DNA of 21,313 bases from GBS-DC sp037442365 (GCA_037442365.1 JBBIQK010000052.1:1-21313); one strand, 5' to 3'; counted from the stretch's first letter, positions 7,732-14,994 are shown. A program made the numbers and translations. The notes: a model not told the origin generated them from the letters alone.

Positions 7732-7762
7732 TATACTTCTTGTACCGCCGCTGAACGGAGGG
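7732..7762 (+). promoter_or_regulatory. Promoter and RBS of the transposase/sigma-4 fusion gene
   Basis: TATACT at 7732-7737 and GGAGGG at 7757-7762, 5 nt before ATG 7768. The Shine-Dalgarno selects 7768 over the in-frame ATG at 7726, which lies ahead of the -10 box. Confidence 0.55.
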
Positions 7763-7767
7763 CGTGC

Positions 7768-8496
7768 ATGGCGAAGAAACCATCCGAGGGGTCGCAGCAG
7801 CGCAAGGCGAGGTCGCCCTTTGAGAAACTGCGCACGACGGGGTCCAGCGCTTACCGTCTCTACGCGCTGATTGCGTTCTATGCACGCGCGAAAAAGCCCC
7901 TCTTCGACGAGGAGGTGACCGCGCTCTTCGCCCAATCGCTGCCCGAAGTGTGCCAGAGCTACGAATACGAACTCATCGCCTATCGCGTGATGGCAAATCA
8001 GGTGCATTTGCTGCTGGGCATCAAGCCGACCGACGCGATTGCCGATGTGGTCAGCAACATCAAACGCAGCACGGCGCATCGGTTGTTTGAGAGCATCGCG
8101 CGCCTGGAACAGGAAATCGGCAAGCGCAACTTCTGGGCGGAAGGCTACTTCGCTGAAACGCTCGGACACGCCCAGATCGAACACACCCTCAAGGGCTGGC
8201 AACACCGCTCCAAAGATGAAGAGACCATGCTGATGCAGATTGTGTACGACCTTGCGCAACCGTTGCATCCGAAACAGATTGAACGCGTGATGGATGAGCT
8301 GCTGCCTGCCGAGCGCGTGGTCATGCGCCTGCTGTACGGGTTGCAGGGCGAGCAGGTTCATACGCTGGAGCAGGCGGCGGAGAAACTGGGGCTGAAACCC
8401 GAAGAGGTGCAGCAGATGGCGCAGGAGTCGATTGCGAAAATCCGCGCCCTCTTGCGCGAGCGACGCATGGAACGCGCCGCAGGGAGGTCCGCATGA
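7768..8496 (+). CDS. Inactive IS200-type (Y1/HUH) transposase fold fused to sigma-70 region-4-like HTH
   Basis: A 242-residue protein with two recognisable parts. Residues ~28-147 follow the IS200/IS605 TnpA (Y1_Tnp, RAYT-like) pattern: FYARAKKPLFDEEV, then YRVMANQVHLLLG where TnpA has MPNHVHLL, DVVSNIKRSTAHRLF where TnpA has the lysine-rich helix, and NFWAEGYFAETLG. The HUH pair is Q78-V-H80, so the first metal-binding His is lost. The catalytic Tyr helix (usually YIxxQ) reads LKGWQHR, with W144 at the Tyr position. Residues ~177-230 (LLPAERVVMRLLYGLQGE, TLEQAAEKLGLKPEEVQQ, IAKIRALL) match sigma-70 region 4. No transposon ends or TnpB lie nearby. I infer a domesticated DNA/RNA-binding regulator. 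It overlaps the HIT gene by ATGA and has normal local base composition. Confidence 0.75.
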   Translation: MAKKPSEGSQQRKARSPFEKLRTTGSSAYRLYALIAFYARAKKPLFDEEVTALFAQSLPEVCQSYEYELIAYRVMANQVHLLLGIKPTDAIADVVSNIKRSTAHRLFESIARLEQEIGKRNFWAEGYFAETLGHAQIEHTLKGWQHRSKDEETMLMQIVYDLAQPLHPKQIERVMDELLPAERVVMRLLYGLQGEQVHTLEQAAEKLGLKPEEVQQMAQESIAKIRALLRERRMERAAGRSA

Positions 8497-8837
8497 GCGC
8501 GTGCCTGTTTTGTAAGTTCGTCAGCCGCGAAATCCCAACGCAGGTGGTCTACGAGGACGAACACGCCTTCGCGTTCCGCGACATCAATCCGCAAGCGCCG
8601 ACGCACATTCTGGTCATCCCGCGCATGCATATCGAGAACCTCGCGGCGATGCAGGAGGAACATGCAGAGCTAATGGGACGCCTGCTGTGGGCGTGTGCAG
8701 AGATTGCTCGGCAGGAGGGCATCGAGGACGAGGGCTACCGCGTGGTGCTGAACACCAACCGCGCAGCGGGGCAGTCGGTGTACCACCTGCACTTTCACCT
8801 GCTGGGCGGACGATCGATGAGCTGGCCGCCGGGCTAA
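8493..8837 (+). CDS. HIT-family (HinT-like) nucleotide hydrolase
   Basis: A 114-residue histidine triad protein. SACLFCKFVSREIP at the N-terminus (C4, C7, the zinc-binding start of HinT-type proteins), HILVIPRMHIENL in the centre, and YHLHFHLLGG (H98, H100, H102) at the end form the full HIT signature. Such proteins hydrolyse nucleoside phosphoramidates, including adenylylated lysine, as homodimers in the cytoplasm. The length is normal. A GGGAGG at 8482-8487 stands 5 nt before the ATG, and the ATG overlaps the TGA of the transposase/sigma-4 fusion (ATGA), so the two are translationally coupled. The fusion gene and this one form a two-gene unit. Confidence 0.92.
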   Translation: MSACLFCKFVSREIPTQVVYEDEHAFAFRDINPQAPTHILVIPRMHIENLAAMQEEHAELMGRLLWACAEIARQEGIEDEGYRVVLNTNRAAGQSVYHLHFHLLGGRSMSWPPG

Positions 8838-8861
8838 GTGCAGCGGCTGTGCCTAATCTGC

Positions 8862-8867
8862 CATAAT
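8862..8867 (+). promoter_or_regulatory. -10 box of the SLH-like gene, leaderless
   Basis: CATAAT ends exactly 7 nt before ATG 8875, the same spacing as in front of the VOC gene, and there is no Shine-Dalgarno. Confidence 0.5.
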
Positions 8868-8874
8868 TAAGGGC

Positions 8875-9528
8875 ATGAACCGTTTATCGATGGCGCGTGC
8901 GGTGGGGCTTAACCTGCTGCTGGTCGGGCTGCTCTGGTCGCAGGGCGCGCAGCGGCAGCCGAATTTCCATGCGCCGCCGCCGAAACCCACCTCCGCCTAC
9001 GACGCCCCCCTCACAGGCTACGAGGTCGCCGTGCTGACCGCCGAGTTTATCGTGAATCTGGAGCGCGGGCTGACCGAGGCGTTCCAGAAGCCCATCAGCC
9101 TTGCCCCCGCAGGCGAGGTGCAACTGCAGGGCAAGCACCCCGCGTGGGCGCAATCAGCGCTGAAGGAGCTTAAGGCGCGCGGCGCCATCCCGCCCCGCTT
9201 CAGCGCAAGCAAGCCGATGCCGCGCTATCAGGTCGCGCAGATGCTCGCCCAGTACGCGCAGCGACTGGACGCCCGCATGCGCGAGCAACTCGGCGCGCCG
9301 CGCGGAATCACGCGATTCCGCACGCAGCCAACCATCCAGCTACCGCGCACCCATCCCGCCTATCGCGCGCTGCAGTACCTCGCACAGGGCGGCTGGATCG
9401 GCGCCGAACTGCCCCTCTACCAGAAACCGACCGAGCATGTCAGGGGCAAAGAGCTGCCCGATATGCTCCGCGATGTCGCCAAACGCATCCTCGAGCGCTA
9501 CCGCGACGAACCGCACCTGCAGAACTGA
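8875..9528 (+). CDS. Secreted protein with degenerate SLH-like modules
   Basis: A 217-residue protein. Residues 1-25 (positive start, then LNLLLVGLLW) look like a signal peptide. Three segments recall S-layer homology modules: LTGYEVAVLTAEFIVNLERG (~46-65); HPAWAQSALKELKARGAIPP followed by MPRYQVAQMLAQYAQRL; and HPAYRALQYLAQGGWIGAEL followed by VRGKELPDMLRDVAKRI. Each has the helix-turn-helix rhythm with the (R/K)-Y/E-x-(A/L)-x-x-L helix of SLH, but sequence match to the consensus is weak. SLH modules normally bind pyruvylated cell-wall polymer or fix proteins to the envelope. A role at the cell envelope is an inference. It has its own leaderless promoter and is followed by the ferredoxin gene. 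Confidence 0.55.
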   Translation: MNRLSMARAVGLNLLLVGLLWSQGAQRQPNFHAPPPKPTSAYDAPLTGYEVAVLTAEFIVNLERGLTEAFQKPISLAPAGEVQLQGKHPAWAQSALKELKARGAIPPRFSASKPMPRYQVAQMLAQYAQRLDARMREQLGAPRGITRFRTQPTIQLPRTHPAYRALQYLAQGGWIGAELPLYQKPTEHVRGKELPDMLRDVAKRILERYRDEPHLQN

Positions 9529-9534
9529 ATCGGG

Positions 9535-9554
9535 TATCCTATAGCGCAAGGAGG
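9535..9554 (+). promoter_or_regulatory. Candidate -10 and strong RBS of the ferredoxin gene
   Basis: TATCCT at 9535-9540 is a weak -10 candidate; AAGGAGG at 9548-9554 stands 8 nt before ATG 9563 and is nearly the full anti-Shine-Dalgarno complement, in keeping with a highly translated ferredoxin. Confidence 0.45.
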
Positions 9555-9562
9555 CTATCCTT

Positions 9563-9805
9563 ATGCCGTATGTTATCACGGAACCCTGTATCGGTGTGAA
9601 GGACAAATCGTGCGTGGCGGTCTGCCCCGTGGACTGCATCTATGAGGGCGACGACCAGCTTTACATCCATCCTGATGAGTGCATCGACTGCGGGCTGTGC
9701 GAGCCCGAGTGCCCCGTGAACGCCATCTACGCCGACACCGAAGTGCCCCCCGAATGGCGCCACTATATTGAGAAGAACGCGCTCTTCTTCAAGCAGAAGA
9801 AGTGA
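9563..9805 (+). CDS. fdxA: 7Fe-type ferredoxin
   Basis: An 80-residue small ferredoxin. The cysteines are C9, C17, C21, C25, C40, C43, C46 and C50, in the pattern Cx7Cx3CPxxC and CxxCxxCxxxCP. Compared with FdxA-type proteins the Cys that would sit at residue 12 in an 8Fe protein is Val, so C9, C17 and C50 should hold a 3Fe-4S cluster, C21/C40/C43/C46 a 4Fe-4S cluster, and C25 is the usual extra Cys. It carries electrons between soluble redox enzymes; the partner is not shown by the context, although the QueG-type iron-sulfur enzyme lies 2.3 kb away. The strong Shine-Dalgarno fits a highly expressed gene. It is followed, or slightly overlapped, by an unrelated membrane-protein gene. Confidence 0.92.
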   Translation: MPYVITEPCIGVKDKSCVAVCPVDCIYEGDDQLYIHPDECIDCGLCEPECPVNAIYADTEVPPEWRHYIEKNALFFKQKK

Positions 9806-11075
9806 CGGTTGGCTCCGGGCGGCGCTGGCACTGATTGTGGGGCTTCATCTGCTGGCGCTGCCCCAGGCGTTTCAAAACACCCCTCTTCGCGCCGACAGCG
9901 ATACGGCGGTCATGCTGGACGCTGTGCAGCGCCATGGCGCCCTGCGCTGGCTCTGGGGCGACTGGCTGCTGGAAAACGGCTTCTACCGCCCCATCAGTAG
10001 CCTTTCCATCGCGCTCGATTACGCAATCTACGGCGAGGCGAGTTGGGGATTCCGACTGACGAACTGGCTGCTGATGGCGCTTACTGCGCTGGGCGCATGG
10101 GCGCTGACGCGCGCCTACGCGCGGCTGGTGGGCAGTCCGCACGCCGACTGGCTCGCGCTGGGGGTGGGCGTGGCGCTGAGCCTGCAACAGACGGGGCTGA
10201 CGGGCATCGTCGCGAAGTGGTCGGCATGGTGGTTTGTGGCAGCGGCGGTAGGGGTGTGCATCAGCATCACTGGATGGGCAAGGCTTAGTCGCATCAGCGG
10301 CTTTCAACTCCTCCTCGTATTGGGCGCGCTGTTCTGGGGTTTTGACCGCCTGCTGGGGACGGAATACACGCGCCTGATTACATGGGTTCCCTCGCGCACT
10401 GCACTTCTGGGCGCGCTGTTCAGCGTGTGGGCGATGTACGCGCTGATACAGGGCGCAATGCAGCGTCGCGGGTGGCAGCTGGCGCTGGGCGGCGGGCTGT
10501 ACCTGCTTGCGCTGGGCAGCTACGAGCAGCCCAGCGCGCTGGTTCCGCTGGTGGGCGCGCTGGCGTTCTGGCGACGGCGCGACTGGGGCGGCTGGGGCGC
10601 GCGGACGTTTGCGACTGTCGCGCTGGGCGCAGCGCTCATCCTCGCGCTGCGACTCGCGCTCCTGCCCGCCGAGCCAACCACCTACCAGCGTCAGCAACTG
10701 CGCAGTAGCCTCTCTGGTCCCATCTTCAGCTACCTGACCGAACTTCTGCCCCCCACAGGACAGTGGCAATACTGGCGCTCGATCGGGACGAACTTCGAGG
10801 TGCTGCTGGTGGACAGGGCGGGCTGGGATTATCTGGCGGGGACGCTGCTCTATCTGGGTGTGCTAACGGCGGCATGGCGCTGGCGGGGACTGCTGGGGGG
10901 CGCATGGCTGTGGCACGCGCTCGCCTTCCTGCCGATGGCGTTCCTGCACCCCTTCGAACACTACATGTACCTGCCCCAGCTGGGCAAGACGCTCCTCGAT
11001 GTGGGGCTGATTGCGTGGGGGCTGGAGCGGTTAGGGGCATACCTGCGCGCTGGTGGAACCCTGACGGGCAGCTAA
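9768..11075 (+). CDS. GT-C-like polytopic membrane glycosyltransferase
   Basis: About 435 residues with 9-11 hydrophobic segments. The first loop has DSDTAVMLDAVQRHG and FYRPISSLSIALDYAIYG, followed by GFRLTNWLLMALTALGAW; later come WVPSRTALLGALFSVWAMYA, LGSYEQPSALVPLVGAL and HPFEHYMYLPQLGKTLL. This sequence of blocks is that of PMT/TMTC-type GT-C transferases, which move a sugar from a lipid-phosphate donor to a protein or glycan on the outer face of the membrane. The acceptor is unknown. The start is uncertain: TTG 9768 overlaps the ferredoxin by 38 bp and has no ribosome binding site, and a GTG at 9837 would cut into the first membrane segment. The 3' end overlaps the convergent QueG gene by 45 bp. 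Confidence 0.65.
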   Translation: MRRTRSSSSRRSDGWLRAALALIVGLHLLALPQAFQNTPLRADSDTAVMLDAVQRHGALRWLWGDWLLENGFYRPISSLSIALDYAIYGEASWGFRLTNWLLMALTALGAWALTRAYARLVGSPHADWLALGVGVALSLQQTGLTGIVAKWSAWWFVAAAVGVCISITGWARLSRISGFQLLLVLGALFWGFDRLLGTEYTRLITWVPSRTALLGALFSVWAMYALIQGAMQRRGWQLALGGGLYLLALGSYEQPSALVPLVGALAFWRRRDWGGWGARTFATVALGAALILALRLALLPAEPTTYQRQQLRSSLSGPIFSYLTELLPPTGQWQYWRSIGTNFEVLLVDRAGWDYLAGTLLYLGVLTAAWRWRGLLGGAWLWHALAFLPMAFLHPFEHYMYLPQLGKTLLDVGLIAWGLERLGAYLRAGGTLTGS

Positions 11076-12080
11076 GCGCGCCAGCGCCCACTGTGCCGTC
11101 TCACGCAGCGTTGGGTCTTCATGGTGGCAATAGCGTTCAATCAGCGGACGCAGGGCTGAGTCGCCCCGATTGCCCGCCACGATGAGCGCGTTGCGCACCA
11201 GCCCCCGCCAGCGAGCGCGTGTGATGGCGCTGCCGCGAAACCGCGCGACGAACGCTCCCTCGTCCATCGTCAGAATCTCGTGCAAGCGCGGTAGCGGACG
11301 CGCCTGAAAGCGCGGCTCGCGAGCAGGCTGCGCACGCAACGGCTGGTGAACGCGCGGGCGATTGAACGGGCAGACCTCCTGACAGATGTCGCAGCCGAAC
11401 AGCCACTCGCCCATCGGCGCGCGGTACGCTTCAGGAATCGAATCGCGTCGCTCGATGGTCAGGTAGCTGATGCATCGGCGGGCGTCCAGCGTGTACGGCT
11501 CGACCAGCGCGCCCGTCGGGCAGGCGTCCAGACACAACCGACAGGTTCCACAGCCGCCCTCTGCTGGCGAGTCGTACTCCAGTTCCAGCGTCAGCAGCAG
11601 CACCCCGATAAAAAAGTACGAGCCGCGATGGGTGTTAATCAGGCAGGTGTTTTTGCCGTACCAGCCCAGCCCTGCCAGCCACGCGAGGTCGCGCTCCAGC
11701 ACCGGCGCGGAGTCGACGCACACGCGCCCCTGCGTATCGGGCGCAAGGGCTTGAATCGCGCCGAGCAGCGTCTCCAGCTTCTCTCGCAGCACCCGATGAT
11801 AGTCCTCGCCCAGCGCGTAGCGCGCGATGCGGTAGTCGGTTTCAGGCAGTTCGGCAGGCGCGTAATTCAGCCCGACCACCACCGCGCTGCGAGCATTCGG
11901 CAATAGCTCGGCAGGATTGACGCGCAGGCGCGCCGTGCGCTGGAGGTACTCCATCGTGCCTGCGTAGCCCTGCGCCAGCCACTGTAGAAACGACTCCGCG
12001 TGCGGCGGGGGTTGCACAGGCGCGACCCCCACCAGCTCAAACCCCAGCACACGCGCGTACTGCTTAATCCACTCATACAC
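11031..12080 (-). CDS. queG: Epoxyqueuosine reductase
   Basis: A 349-residue protein from this start. QueG reduces epoxyqueuosine to queuosine in the wobble base of certain tRNAs, using cobalamin and two 4Fe-4S clusters in the cytoplasm. The N-terminal cobalamin domain has LPNARSAVVVGLNY, RYALGEDYHRVLREKL and a VDSAPVLERDLAWLAGLGWY block typical of QueG, followed by GKNTCLI. The ferredoxin-like part has CGTCRLCLDACPTGAL and GCDICQEVCPFNR. The last ~60 residues (RARWRGLVRNALIVAGNRGD) are HEAT-type repeats, as in full-length QueG. I choose GTG 12080 because a TACCCT -10 ends 7 nt before it; a TTG at 12110 would lie ahead of that box. It is convergent with the GT-C-like gene. The ferredoxin nearby could serve as donor, which is speculation. 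Confidence 0.93.
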   Translation of the reverse strand: MYEWIKQYARVLGFELVGVAPVQPPPHAESFLQWLAQGYAGTMEYLQRTARLRVNPAELLPNARSAVVVGLNYAPAELPETDYRIARYALGEDYHRVLREKLETLLGAIQALAPDTQGRVCVDSAPVLERDLAWLAGLGWYGKNTCLINTHRGSYFFIGVLLLTLELEYDSPAEGGCGTCRLCLDACPTGALVEPYTLDARRCISYLTIERRDSIPEAYRAPMGEWLFGCDICQEVCPFNRPRVHQPLRAQPAREPRFQARPLPRLHEILTMDEGAFVARFRGSAITRARWRGLVRNALIVAGNRGDSALRPLIERYCHHEDPTLRETAQWALARLAARQGSTSAQVCP

Positions 12081-12087
12081 CAGCAGG

Positions 12088-12093
12088 AGGGTA
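12088..12093 (-). promoter_or_regulatory. -10 box of queG, leaderless
   Basis: TACCCT on the minus strand (12093 to 12088), exactly 7 nt before the GTG at 12080. It keeps the key T, A and final T. No good -35 is visible. Confidence 0.4.
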
Positions 12094-12204
12094 CCTGATT
12101 TTTGCAGCAACCGAAGTGTTTTAGGCGTTCAGAAGTTCACAATCAGGCTATTCCTGTCGGAGAATCTACACCGATTTCTCAAGAAAACTTCAGAATCTGC
12201 TTGT

Positions 12205-12221
12205 TTGGCACGAAAGTTGCT
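12205..12221 (+). promoter_or_regulatory. Sigma-54 promoter
   Basis: The 17 bases from 12205 match the sigma-54 consensus YTGGCACGRNNNTTGCW at every defined position: GG (-24) at 12207-12208 and GC (-12) at 12219-12220, with the expected 10-nt spacing. Transcription should start near 12231. It faces the receiver-PilZ gene, and the leader of about 45 nt carries AAGGAGG. Confidence 0.85.
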
Positions 12222-12274
12222 GTAGGTTCGTTAGATATGTTGTTGGAGAGATTTGGTTTCAAGGAGGAGAGACT

Positions 12275-13303
12275 TTGCCTGAGATTGGCGTGTTGCTGGT
12301 AGAAGACGAAAGGTTGCTGGATCGCGTGGTGTCGGATGCCCTGCGCACGATTGGCGTCCCATGCGAAACAGTCAGTTGCGAAGAGGAGGCGGCGCAAAAG
12401 CTGGCGCAACGGCGATACGACCTGCTCCTGCTGGACTTACGCATTCTGCGCGGTTCGGGCGTCGCGGTGTTGCGGCAGGCGCGTGAACGCTATCCCGACA
12501 TTCCCGTAATTGTGATTACGGCATACGCAACGACGGAAGATGTTGAACAGGCGCTTGCGCTGGGGGTGGACGCGCTGCTATACAAGCCTTTCGATATCGA
12601 CACGCTTTTGAATACGATACGCGCCCCGCTTCATCGGCGCATACCTGAGGCAGCGGTTCACACAGCAACCCAGACGCGCGCAGGCGCTTCCACCGGGCTG
12701 TGCTGGCTGGAGATTGGGGCGCTCACGATGCTGCGCTCCGAGGCGTACACCGTGCTGGGGCGGATGCTACATCGAGACGAACTTTTCATGAGCGTGCGCA
12801 CCGATTGGCTGGAGCCCCCCCACCCGCCGCGCTGGACAGTAGAGTGGACAGGGAGCGACGCGCTCTATCAGTTCGAGGCGCGTGTGGTGGACGCTACTGC
12901 CGAAATGCACGAAATACTGTGGATCCTGCGGCTGCCGCGCCTGATCCGGCGCATCCAGCGGCGTCGGCATCCGCGTGTGCCTGTTTCGGGCAAGGCGTTT
13001 GTTTCTGTGGCGGGACGGCTGCAGCGCGCGACACACGCCGAGATTGTCGACCTCAGCGAAGGCGGCGTATGCCTCGTGCTGACCGAGCCGCCCCTGCGCG
13101 GCGCGGCGCTCCACCTTGAAATCCACGCCCACGCCGCACAGGACGCGCTGAACTTTCAGGCGGAGGGTACCGTGCGCTCCATTGTCGCGTTCACCCGGCA
13201 GGGCGAACCGCGCTACCGAGCCGGTGTGCAGCTCGAACGGCTTCCCGCAGCAGTTGTTCAACAGATTCGCCAGTTGCACCGGGAGCGACTGACACGCCCG
13301 TAA
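12275..13303 (+). CDS. Receiver-PilZ response regulator
   Basis: 342 residues. Residues 1-120 are a complete receiver domain: E10-D11 acidic pair, D54 phospho-acceptor in LLLLD, T82 and K104 (YKPF). The middle (~140-225) resembles the YcgR-N-like domain that precedes PilZ in some flagellar brakes, but the match is only structural in flavour. Residues ~228-335 are a PilZ domain: RRRHPR (the RxxxR c-di-GMP motif) and DLSEGG (DxSxGG). So the protein should join phosphorylation to c-di-GMP binding. The start is TTG 12275, with AAGGAGG (12261-12267) 7 nt upstream. It sits behind a sigma-54 promoter and 165 bp before flagellin, which suggests a role in motility; no histidine kinase lies in the window. 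Confidence 0.88.
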   Translation: MPEIGVLLVEDERLLDRVVSDALRTIGVPCETVSCEEEAAQKLAQRRYDLLLLDLRILRGSGVAVLRQARERYPDIPVIVITAYATTEDVEQALALGVDALLYKPFDIDTLLNTIRAPLHRRIPEAAVHTATQTRAGASTGLCWLEIGALTMLRSEAYTVLGRMLHRDELFMSVRTDWLEPPHPPRWTVEWTGSDALYQFEARVVDATAEMHEILWILRLPRLIRRIQRRRHPRVPVSGKAFVSVAGRLQRATHAEIVDLSEGGVCLVLTEPPLRGAALHLEIHAHAAQDALNFQAEGTVRSIVAFTRQGEPRYRAGVQLERLPAAVVQQIRQLHRERLTRP

Positions 13304-13467
13304 TTTGCACAGGTACCTCGCATTTGTACGATATTTCAACAAACCTCGCAATTTTACAGAGAGCGACGGTTTAACTTCCGCCGACAATCCCTCACGACGC
13401 ATACACGGGGCGTCGACGGAACGACCCCCTGCGCGTCGGAAATCACACTATCAGGGAGGATTATGCG
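13304..13467 (+). promoter_or_regulatory. Flagellin leader region
   Basis: A short A/T-richer gap. GGGAGGA (13454-13460) is the Shine-Dalgarno, 7 nt before ATG 13468. A GCCGACAA at 13380-13387 is one base from the sigma-28 -10 but has no TAAA at the proper distance upstream, so the flagellin promoter is not identified. Confidence 0.3.
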
Positions 13468-14958
13468 ATGAGTCTACGCATCAACACGAACATGTCAGCG
13501 CTGAACGCGCTGCGCAATGTCGAACGCGCGTCCGACGGCTTCGGGCGCTCCATCGAGAAACTCGCTTCGGGACTTCGCATCAACCGCAGCGCCGACGACC
13601 CAGCGGGCTTGATTCGCTCGGAAGACCTGCGCGCCCAGATTGCAGGGCTGGAACAGGCGATTGCGAACTCGCAGGACGCGACGAACCTCGTGAAGACCGC
13701 CGAAGGCGCGCTCGACGAAATGCACAACCTGCTGCGCAGCATGCGCCAGCTCGCCGTCGCCTCAGGAAACACGGGCACCAACGACCTGACCGCGCTCCAG
13801 GCAAACCAGAACCAGATTGCCTCGGCGATTGACAGTATCAACCGTATCGCCGCCCAGACCCAGTTCGGCACGAAGAAGCTGCTCGACGGCACGGCAGGCG
13901 TCAGCGCCATAGTGACGGATTTCACCCGATCAGGCGGTCTCTTCTTCGGCGGCTCGGTGTACGGGAGCGTCGCAGGCGCCGCGTCGCAGGACTACGCCAT
14001 CGGCACAGGAACAATCACCATCGATGTGACTACTGCCGCTACGCGCGCCCAGGTTGATGGCACACGTATCTACACTTCTCCTACCAGTATAATTGCCACT
14101 TCTGCGAATGTTGTCATCAACGGCGTGAGCTTCTCAACTCAGGCAGGAACCACGACCTTGCAAAGTTTTGCCGACCAGATTAACTCGCAAACCAGCGTTA
14201 CGGGCGTCGTCGCCGAGATCTTTCAGAATGCCGCCGACGACTACAGAATACGCTTACGTTCTGCCGAATACGGCGCGAACTTCTCTGTGAATGTGAACGA
14301 CCAGCAGGCGATTGTGTTTGCAGCTGCTACAACCACTTCAGCAACAGGCACGAACGCTGAGGCGACCGTCACCGTGCGCAACATCGACGGCGGCGATGTG
14401 ACCGTTCTGTTCACAGGCGGCGTCGCAGCGGGCGATTCGGGGCTGCGCTTGCGCGATGTGAAGGGGAATGTCATCCTGCTCACCGAGTTCGGCAACAATA
14501 CCACCACCGGCGACGGACCCATCGGGCGCACAAACGCGGGACAGCTCCAGTTCCAGATTGGCGCGAACGCCGGGCAGGTCGCGCGCTTCTCCATCAACAA
14601 CATGCGCGCCGATAAGCTTGGCACAGGCGTCGTCGCAGGCAAAGACCTTGCCGACATCGATGTCACCAAGACCGGCGGCGCAGAGGAAGCGCTCAAGATT
14701 ATCGACGCCGCCATTTCACAGGTCTCCAAACTGCGCGGGGATATGGGCGCGTTCCAGAAGAACGTCCTCGAGAGCAACATGCGCTCGCTGTCCGTCGCCA
14801 AGGAGAACCTGACCGCGACCGAGTCCGCCATCCGCGACACGAACTTCGCCGAGGAGATCAGCCGCTTCACCAAGTTCCAGATCCTCCAGCAGGCGGGTAT
14901 GTCCGTGTTGGGTCAGGCGAACTTCGCGCCGCAGGGCGTGCTGCAGCTCATCCGGTAA
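13468..14958 (+). CDS. fliC: Flagellin
   Basis: 496 residues, the filament subunit exported by the flagellar type III apparatus. The N-terminal D0/D1 region is classic: LRINTNMSALNALRNVERAS, LASGLRINRSADDPAGL, LVKTAEGALDEMHNLL, and INRIAAQTQFGTKKLLDG. The C-terminal D1/D0 region has SVAKENLTATESAIRDTNFA, then EEISRFTKFQILQQAGMSVL, ending in QGVLQLIR. Residues ~150-385 are a Thr/Ala-rich, Lys-poor variable D2/D3 domain. The length is typical of medium-size flagellins. The start carries GGGAGGA 7 nt upstream. A terminator hairpin follows about 40 nt after the stop. The gene lies next to a receiver-PilZ protein; no hook or chaperone genes are in the window. Confidence 0.97.
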   Translation: MSLRINTNMSALNALRNVERASDGFGRSIEKLASGLRINRSADDPAGLIRSEDLRAQIAGLEQAIANSQDATNLVKTAEGALDEMHNLLRSMRQLAVASGNTGTNDLTALQANQNQIASAIDSINRIAAQTQFGTKKLLDGTAGVSAIVTDFTRSGGLFFGGSVYGSVAGAASQDYAIGTGTITIDVTTAATRAQVDGTRIYTSPTSIIATSANVVINGVSFSTQAGTTTLQSFADQINSQTSVTGVVAEIFQNAADDYRIRLRSAEYGANFSVNVNDQQAIVFAAATTTSATGTNAEATVTVRNIDGGDVTVLFTGGVAAGDSGLRLRDVKGNVILLTEFGNNTTTGDGPIGRTNAGQLQFQIGANAGQVARFSINNMRADKLGTGVVAGKDLADIDVTKTGGAEEALKIIDAAISQVSKLRGDMGAFQKNVLESNMRSLSVAKENLTATESAIRDTNFAEEISRFTKFQILQQAGMSVLGQANFAPQGVLQLIR

Positions 14959-14983
14959 ACACGCCTCCTACGGGCGAATCGGG

Positions 14984-14989
14984 TACACT
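14984..14989 (+). promoter_or_regulatory. Possible -10 before the oxidoreductase
   Basis: TACACT at 14984-14989. If used, transcription would begin just before the hairpin at 14995, which would then lie in the leader of the downstream gene. Confidence 0.25.
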
Positions 14990-14994
14990 AACGG

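Noticed and set aside
7690..8530. Live IS200/IS605 insertion
   Set aside because: No TnpB, no subterminal hairpins seen next to the gene, catalytic residues lost, and the gene is coupled to a HIT gene.
13380..13387. Sigma-28 promoter for flagellin (GCCGACAA)
   Set aside because: The -10 is one base off, but no TAAA stands about 15 nt upstream, so the two-part signature is missing.
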